IMG/VR virus record: IMGVR_UViG_3300027861_000035
Coordinates: 1-58,547 of that record
DNA from: a virus
Length of the DNA stretch: 58,547 nt
Strand: one strand, 5' to 3'
Shown in pieces: positions 54,076-58,547 of the stretch; the stretch's first letter is position 1, and each line of letters begins with the position of its first letter. The position numbers and the translations under genes were made by a program. The notes under the pieces are model-generated. The model made no database searches and was not told the DNA's origin. It saw nothing but the letters and a program-made list of their open reading frames with translations.

Positions 54076-54753
54076 TTAGGTCAAGGGAGCGAGAATATCT
54101 TCGAACACATTATCACCATTCTTGAAGTACCCAACCATGTCGTACCTTAGGGTACACTCAATGGAATGGAATTCGTTAGAAGAGTAATTAAACTCAGCAA
54201 GCCTAAAGTTCTTAGGGTAACAGCCATATAAGCGTGCAACCCATTGAGGTTTACGAGTGTTGTCTAGAAGAACAACATCTACGGTACGCTTAAAGCCTCC
54301 TCCACCTTGGATAAGCTGCCCTGCGATGTTTGATGCAACGCTAGTTGAGTGGGTACCCGTAATTGGGTCATACGTAGTACGCATCCAATTGAAAAGTGCT
54401 TTAGCCGCATCACCTTTAAGAAGGTTGTCAAAAGTAACAACCGTCTCTTCAGTGGACGGACGCCCAGGATAGTAAAACTTGTCGTTAACACGGTCAACCA
54501 TAATATCTTCAACGCTGTAGCCAATTTGGCCTACTTGCTTCGCAGCAAGAGTTAAAACGTTGTCAGGGTCGGTTAGACCAGTGTTTGCAAGAATACTTCC
54601 TACAACGCCTCCAATCCCATTAATGCGGATTAGCCAGCTATATGTACGATATGAATCGTACCGATGAAATAGTTCCGTGCCAGCAGTAAAGCCAGCTACG
54701 TCTAAGACTCGGCCTGTTTCGCCAAAAAAGTCTGATAAGTCTACATTAACCAT
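54076..54753 (-). CDS. tail tube protein (T4 gp19-like)
   Basis: The protein has 225 residues. The N-terminal L-I-R-I-N-G-I-G-G, central F-Y-Y-P-G-R-P-S-T-E-E and the C-terminal C-Y-P-K-N-F-R-L-A-E-F-N-Y with E-C-T-L-R-Y-D match the contractile-tail tube family that forms the inner channel. AGGAGAA lies about 13 bases before the ATG, a clear ribosome site. It follows the sheath gene, as in T4. Confidence 0.9.
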   Translation of the reverse strand: MVNVDLSDFFGETGRVLDVAGFTAGTELFHRYDSYRTYSWLIRINGIGGVVGSILANTGLTDPDNVLTLAAKQVGQIGYSVEDIMVDRVNDKFYYPGRPSTEETVVTFDNLLKGDAAKALFNWMRTTYDPITGTHSTSVASNIAGQLIQGGGGFKRTVDVVLLDNTRKPQWVARLYGCYPKNFRLAEFNYSSNEFHSIECTLRYDMVGYFKNGDNVFEDILAPLT

Positions 54754-54790
54754 AGTATTTGTTATTCTCCTATTTTATATAGCTTTCAAG

Positions 54791-56989
54791 CTATGAGGGT
54801 AAGTTAAGCCCCAGGGTTGCGCTTGTAAGGTTAAGCTCGAAAACGATAACTTCCGCCGCTTTAGTGGGCTGAAGAATTACTTTACACCATAACTCGCTTC
54901 TGTCGATGCGGATTGGAGTGTTGGTAGTGCCGTCACAGATAACCTTGAAATCTATCACACCTCGACGGCTCTTAATGTCAGCCATCATAGGTTCAACAGC
55001 GTTGACGATACGCTTCCAAGTTGCTGCGTCGTTAGGCTCGAAAACGAACTGTCGCGTGGATGCAATAAGCATCTTACGAATGACAATCATCAAGCGACGA
55101 ACATTAATTCGGTCAAGCGCAGTTGCCGTTCTTTGAGTAGTGCGTTGACCCCACAGAACAATACCTTCAGTGGCAAACTTCTGTACAGGGTTAATGATAT
55201 TTCCAGGACCGTAGAGAGCATCTCGGTCCCCTTGGGTTAGAACCATCTCCACATCAACAGGCTTCGTCAAACGACCTCGCACAAGACCCGCAGGAGCGAA
55301 CCAAGCATCAAAATTGTTATCAGTAAAGGCCATCTGTCGAATCGCAAAGATATCGGGGGAGACGTACTCATCCACTTGCGTAAAGGTATTAAATAACTTC
55401 ACCCAAGGCCAGTACACGCAGGCATAAGAACTATTAAGCGCGGCAGTTCGACCTTCCGCAGTTCCATTTGACCATGCAATAGCATTTTGGGGGGAAGTAA
55501 CCCCTAATGGAGGGTTAGTTACAAACAGGAACTCTTGGGAATCCGCTGCAATAGAAATTGCGTTATTAACAATATTCTGTTCAGTACACCCAGGAATCGC
55601 TAAGATAGAGACATCAATGTCTTCCTTAAGAAAAGAGTAAATACCGTTAGCTTGGGCTGCATCTCCAATGACCGCAGCTTTTACATCTGGGTCAGCGAAT
55701 GACATTCCAGCCGAAAGGTCACCGTTAATACCACTAGCATAATCGTAGGTACCATCAACTAACTTTCCGTATTTAATATCGGTTGCATTGAATTCACTAG
55801 TAACTGTATCTCCTGAAGCAGTAAAGATAGTAACCTTACCACCTCCGAAGCCCTCTCCCCAAGAAGTAGGTAATGTCCATAGCACGTCATCTCTACTCGA
55901 AAGGTCTACTGCAAATTCACCAATCATCAAATCAGATGTCTTGTTAGATTCATCAGCCGTACCGTTAAGAACGGCAGAAGGAGAAAGGTCAATCCCAGTA
56001 GCATTATAAACACACTCAACTTCGACCCCTTGCTCGGTACCCCCTCCTCTTAAGATGCTAAACTGGGACCTAGCTCCCTGATTAGACCTAGTAAGGTTCT
56101 GTAATCCAGTATTTTTAATACCATAGGTTTCAACGGTACTACTAAAGTTGTACCCTGCACCAGGATATAAACTGCGGGTGATATAACCACCACCACTTAC
56201 AGCGGATAACTCGAACTCAGTTCCAGAAGAAGTAACTCCTGAAGCGACCGCAATATCTGCAACTCCGTTATTGGGGGTTAGCGTCATGTTACCGCTTACA
56301 GCAGATAGAGCAGCGTTGTTCGCAGACAAACTGCTGACAGTTCCATCTACGCCACCTGTAGTTCCTGGGGGGATAACACCAAATGACGCTGTTGAAGACC
56401 ATGCGTAAATCTCGACTTCCGCGCCCGAGCCCGCGAACGAGCCGACAAAGTCACCAGTAGCGCTGGTTAGCCTGTTGAAAGATACAGGAGAATTAGGCGT
56501 AGTGCGAATATTGACCTGATTCATAATAGCATCAGCGCCTCCTACAAGGGAAGCGTTACTTGACGCTGCGGGGCAGTTGAAGATTAGGGGGGTAGTAGTC
56601 CTATCAAGTCCGACACCATCCTTAACGCTCACAATAAAGAGATAGTTGTTATTCGTAGTAAGTTCCGTGGCACCAACGTGAGGACAATTACCAACCTTAA
56701 CACCAACCTCAGCTACAGCAGCATCAGTAGTAGCAGTTCGCGTAAAGTAAACTGTATTGGTTCGGTCTAGGATATGGTAAGCACCGATAAGACCAAAACC
56801 ACCTTCAGCGTCATCGGGGCGACCGAATCTACTAACGAGTTGGTCCGCGTTGGTAACTAAAGTAGCTAATCCAACTGGACCTTGAGAGGCAAAGCCAAGA
56901 ATCCCTACCGAAGTAGAGTTAAGGGACGGGCTGTAATCAGACCAGTCCTTTTCGATGACATATACACCAGGGCTAACGTATGCAGGCAT
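54791..56989 (-). CDS. contractile tail sheath protein (T4 gp18-like)
   Basis: The protein has 732 residues. Y-V-S-P-G-V-Y-V-I-E-K-D at the N-terminus and a C-terminal V-L-W-G-Q-R-T-T-Q, N-V-R-R-L, F-E-P-N-D, W-K-R-I and L-I/F-D-F-K-V series are the conserved sheath core that contracts around the tube. The middle (about 130-420) is Gly/Ser/Thr-rich and variable, exposed on the sheath surface. AGGAGAA is present 14 bases upstream of the ATG. Confidence 0.95.
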   Translation of the reverse strand: MPAYVSPGVYVIEKDWSDYSPSLNSTSVGILGFASQGPVGLATLVTNADQLVSRFGRPDDAEGGFGLIGAYHILDRTNTVYFTRTATTDAAVAEVGVKVGNCPHVGATELTTNNNYLFIVSVKDGVGLDRTTTPLIFNCPAASSNASLVGGADAIMNQVNIRTTPNSPVSFNRLTSATGDFVGSFAGSGAEVEIYAWSSTASFGVIPPGTTGGVDGTVSSLSANNAALSAVSGNMTLTPNNGVADIAVASGVTSSGTEFELSAVSGGGYITRSLYPGAGYNFSSTVETYGIKNTGLQNLTRSNQGARSQFSILRGGGTEQGVEVECVYNATGIDLSPSAVLNGTADESNKTSDLMIGEFAVDLSSRDDVLWTLPTSWGEGFGGGKVTIFTASGDTVTSEFNATDIKYGKLVDGTYDYASGINGDLSAGMSFADPDVKAAVIGDAAQANGIYSFLKEDIDVSILAIPGCTEQNIVNNAISIAADSQEFLFVTNPPLGVTSPQNAIAWSNGTAEGRTAALNSSYACVYWPWVKLFNTFTQVDEYVSPDIFAIRQMAFTDNNFDAWFAPAGLVRGRLTKPVDVEMVLTQGDRDALYGPGNIINPVQKFATEGIVLWGQRTTQRTATALDRINVRRLMIVIRKMLIASTRQFVFEPNDAATWKRIVNAVEPMMADIKSRRGVIDFKVICDGTTNTPIRIDRSELWCKVILQPTKAAEVIVFELNLTSATLGLNLPS

Positions 56990-57010
56990 GTTTTAATATT
57001 CTCCTATTAA

Positions 57011-57199
57011 TTAAGCGTTTGTGATTTTAACCATTTGTCGCTGCTCAGCGACACGAATTAAATCAGTGATTGAATCGGTGGGGACTACAACCGACTGTTT
57101 TGAAGGAACCCAAATATGGTCAAATTGACCCGAAGGGGTCTTAATAATCACTTCAAGTCCTTGGTGAGTGGTATTTTTAATTTTCTTATAAACAGACAT
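57011..57199 (-). CDS. 62-residue tail-region protein
   Basis: A small beta-type protein (L-E-V-I-I-K-T-P-S-G-Q-F, W-V-P-S-K-Q-S-V-V-V-P) just before the sheath gene. AGAGGAAAA lies before the ATG and CTAAATATAGTAGAG upstream resembles a late promoter. Probably a small virion component. Not recognised. Confidence 0.6.
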   Translation of the reverse strand: MSVYKKIKNTTHQGLEVIIKTPSGQFDHIWVPSKQSVVVPTDSITDLIRVAEQRQMVKITNA

Positions 57200-57276
57200 T
57201 AGGATTTTCCTCTACTATATTTAGAACACTCGCTCGCAAAACATCGCAGATTTTTTAAATTCGTATTGATTTAAAT

Positions 57277-58464
57277 CTAAGGAGTCGTTGATTGAGTTGC
57301 TTGAGTCGTTGTATTAGTTCCTAGAGTCGTTGCTATAGTTGCTGTAGTCGTTGCTAGAGTTGATTGAGTTGCTTGAGTCGTTGTATTAGTTCCTAGAGTC
57401 GTTGATTGAGTTGCTGTAGTCGTTGCTAGAGTTGATTGAGTTGCTTGAGTCGTTGTATTAGTTCCTAGAGTCGTTGATTGAGTTGCTGTAGTTGCTAGAG
57501 TCGTTGATTGAGTTGCTATAGTTGCGGGAGTTGCTTGAGTAGTAGTTGCTAGAGTTGATTGAGTTGCTTGAGTCGTTGTATTAGTTCCTAGAGTCGTTGC
57601 TATAGTTGCTGTAGTCGTTGCTAGAGTTGATTGAGTTGCTTGAGTCGTTGTATTAGTTCCTAGAGTCGTTGATTGAGTTGCTGTAGTTGCTAGAGTCGTT
57701 GCTAGAGTTGATTGAGTTGCTTGAGTCGTTGTATTAGTTCCTAGAGTCGTTGCTATAGTTGCTGTAGTTGCTAGAGTCGTTGCTAGAGTTGATTGAGTTG
57801 CTTGAGTCGTTGTAGTTGCTAGAGTCGTTGCTAGAGTTGATTGAGTCGTTGTAGTTGCTTGAGTTGCTTGAGTAGTAGTTGCTAGAGTCGTTGATTGAGT
57901 CGTTGATTGAGTTGCTTGAGTCGTTGTAGTTGCTTGAGTCGTTGCTAGAGTTGATTGAGTTGCTTGAGTCGTTGTATTAGTTCCTAGAGTCGTTGCTATA
58001 GTTGCTGTAGTCGTTGCTAGAGTTGATTGAGTTGCTTGAGTCGTTGTAGTTGCTAGAGTCGTTGCTAGAGTTGATTGAGTTGCTTGAGTCGTTGTAGTTG
58101 CTAGAGTCGTTGCTAGAGTTGATTGAGTCGTTGTAGTTGCTTGAGTTGCTAGAGTCGTTGATTGAGTTGCTTGAGTCGTTGTAGTTGCTTGAGTTGCTAG
58201 AGTCGTAGTTGCTAGAGTTGCTAGAGTCGTTGATTGAGTTGCTGTAGTCGTTGCTAGAGTCTGAGTAGTCGTTGCTATAGTTACGGGAGTTGCTTGAGTA
58301 GTAAAAGTAGGGATTTGCTGAGCAGTTGGAACTGTAGCGAATCCCCCTCCCCTATTATCCAATTGATTTAAAGCGAAAGCAGCGCCGCCGCCTGCATAAA
58401 AGCTTTCTAGAGTTTGAAATCCTGAAGTTTCTTCTATGTATTGTTCAAAATTTAAAGTTTTCAT
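57277..58464 (-). CDS. threonine-rich tandem-repeat protein
   Basis: The protein has 395 residues. After about 60 ordinary residues (M-K-T-L-N-F-E-Q-Y-I-E-E-T-S-G-F, a Gly/Ala patch) the remaining 330 use almost only Thr, Ala, Gln, Ser and Leu with a few Ile, Asn, Gly and Pro. The base unit is about three residues, T-x-(A/S/T), and a longer unit G-T-N-T-T-T-Q-A-T-Q-S-T occurs seven times. There are no charged or aromatic residues in the repeat part. A fibre or surface coat is plausible. The frame stays open upstream to the right edge, so the true start could lie outside; an 8-bp hairpin precedes this ATG. Confidence 0.75.
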   Translation of the reverse strand: MKTLNFEQYIEETSGFQTLESFYAGGGAAFALNQLDNRGGGFATVPTAQQIPTFTTQATPVTIATTTQTLATTTATQSTTLATLATTTLATQATTTTQATQSTTLATQATTTTQSTLATTLATTTTQATQSTLATTLATTTTQATQSTLATTTATIATTLGTNTTTQATQSTLATTQATTTTQATQSTTQSTTLATTTQATQATTTTQSTLATTLATTTTQATQSTLATTLATTATIATTLGTNTTTQATQSTLATTLATTATQSTTLGTNTTTQATQSTLATTTATIATTLGTNTTTQATQSTLATTTQATPATIATQSTTLATTATQSTTLGTNTTTQATQSTLATTTATQSTTLGTNTTTQATQSTLATTTATIATTLGTNTTTQATQSTTP

Positions 58465-58547
58465 TTCGCTTGTATTTGTAAAGCGAAAAACATTACCTGG
58501 AATGTAAGACTCTACTTTAAAGCGTACAGTACGTCTAACTACACGGT

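Noticed and set aside
57277-58320. CRISPR-like array
   Set aside because: The repeats are contiguous, have no spacers and keep one reading frame with amino-acid-level periodicity.

Overview
This window is a piece of a tailed-phage genome with a contractile tail (myovirus morphology). The clearest signs are a T4 gp18-like tail sheath (54791-56989) and a gp19-like tail tube (54076-54753) on the right, next to a replication and recombination block: a family A DNA polymerase in two pieces, a DnaB-type helicase, a UvsX/RecA-like recombinase, gp46/gp47 (SbcC/SbcD)-like nuclease subunits, a gp32-like single-strand binding protein and a gp55-like late sigma factor. No integrase, repressor, terminase, portal or major capsid gene is visible, so this is probably a virulent phage seen in part. 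The host cannot be named from the sequence. It must read classic TTGACA/TATAAT promoters and, if the promoter geometry is taken at face value, translate leaderless mRNAs well.

Layout. 1-2.3 kb (minus): virion-type proteins and a small putative lipoprotein. 2.4-7.3 kb (plus): class II (B12-dependent) ribonucleotide reductase, two tandem secreted beta-helix proteins, small membrane proteins and dCMP deaminase. 7.3-11.5 kb (mixed): SNase-like nuclease, DUF3310 protein, a PPC-domain lipoprotein, a structural protein and an A-type Fe-S carrier (IscA/HesB). 11.6-18.9 kb (plus): an early region of small, mostly unknown genes, almost every transcription unit having its own sigma70-type promoter whose -10 box lies exactly 6-7 nt before the start codon. 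The units are separated by a repeated GC-palindrome/GTAAGTC hairpin cassette. This block also holds an i-type-lysozyme-like protein, a KTSC protein, a GP88-like protein and an 83-nt tmRNA-like RNA. 18.9-19.9 kb: no protein gene, but tRNA-Ile(UAU), a strong terminator and several copies of a TTGACTTTTC motif. 20-27.3 kb (minus): an operon led by a MoxR/CobS-like AAA+ ATPase, an HExxH protein, an unknown protein and a VWA protein, followed by a sigma-like protein and a putative glycosyltransferase. 27.4-33.2 kb (minus): small proteins, tRNA-Leu(UAA), two paralogous structural-type proteins and a Clp-type AAA+ ATPase. 33.3-40.2 kb (minus): two methyltransferases, the recombinase and a glycosyltransferase cluster including a glycosyltransferase-methyltransferase fusion. 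40.2-51.2 kb (mostly minus): replication, repair and nucleotide genes. 51.2-58.5 kb (minus): a 938-residue protein of unknown role, tail tube, tail sheath and a threonine-rich repeat protein.

How it fits together. The reductase, dCMP deaminase, dUTPase and DUF3310 protein supply and clean the dNTP pool. The polymerase pieces, helicase, SSB, recombinase and gp46/47 run recombination-dependent replication as in T4. The gp55-like factor should switch on late promoters. The early block looks like a host-takeover region. The most unusual features are the systematic leaderless promoter layout, the tmRNA-like domain without a tag region, and a DNA polymerase whose 3'-5' exonuclease site is divided between two polypeptides by an inserted nuclease gene.
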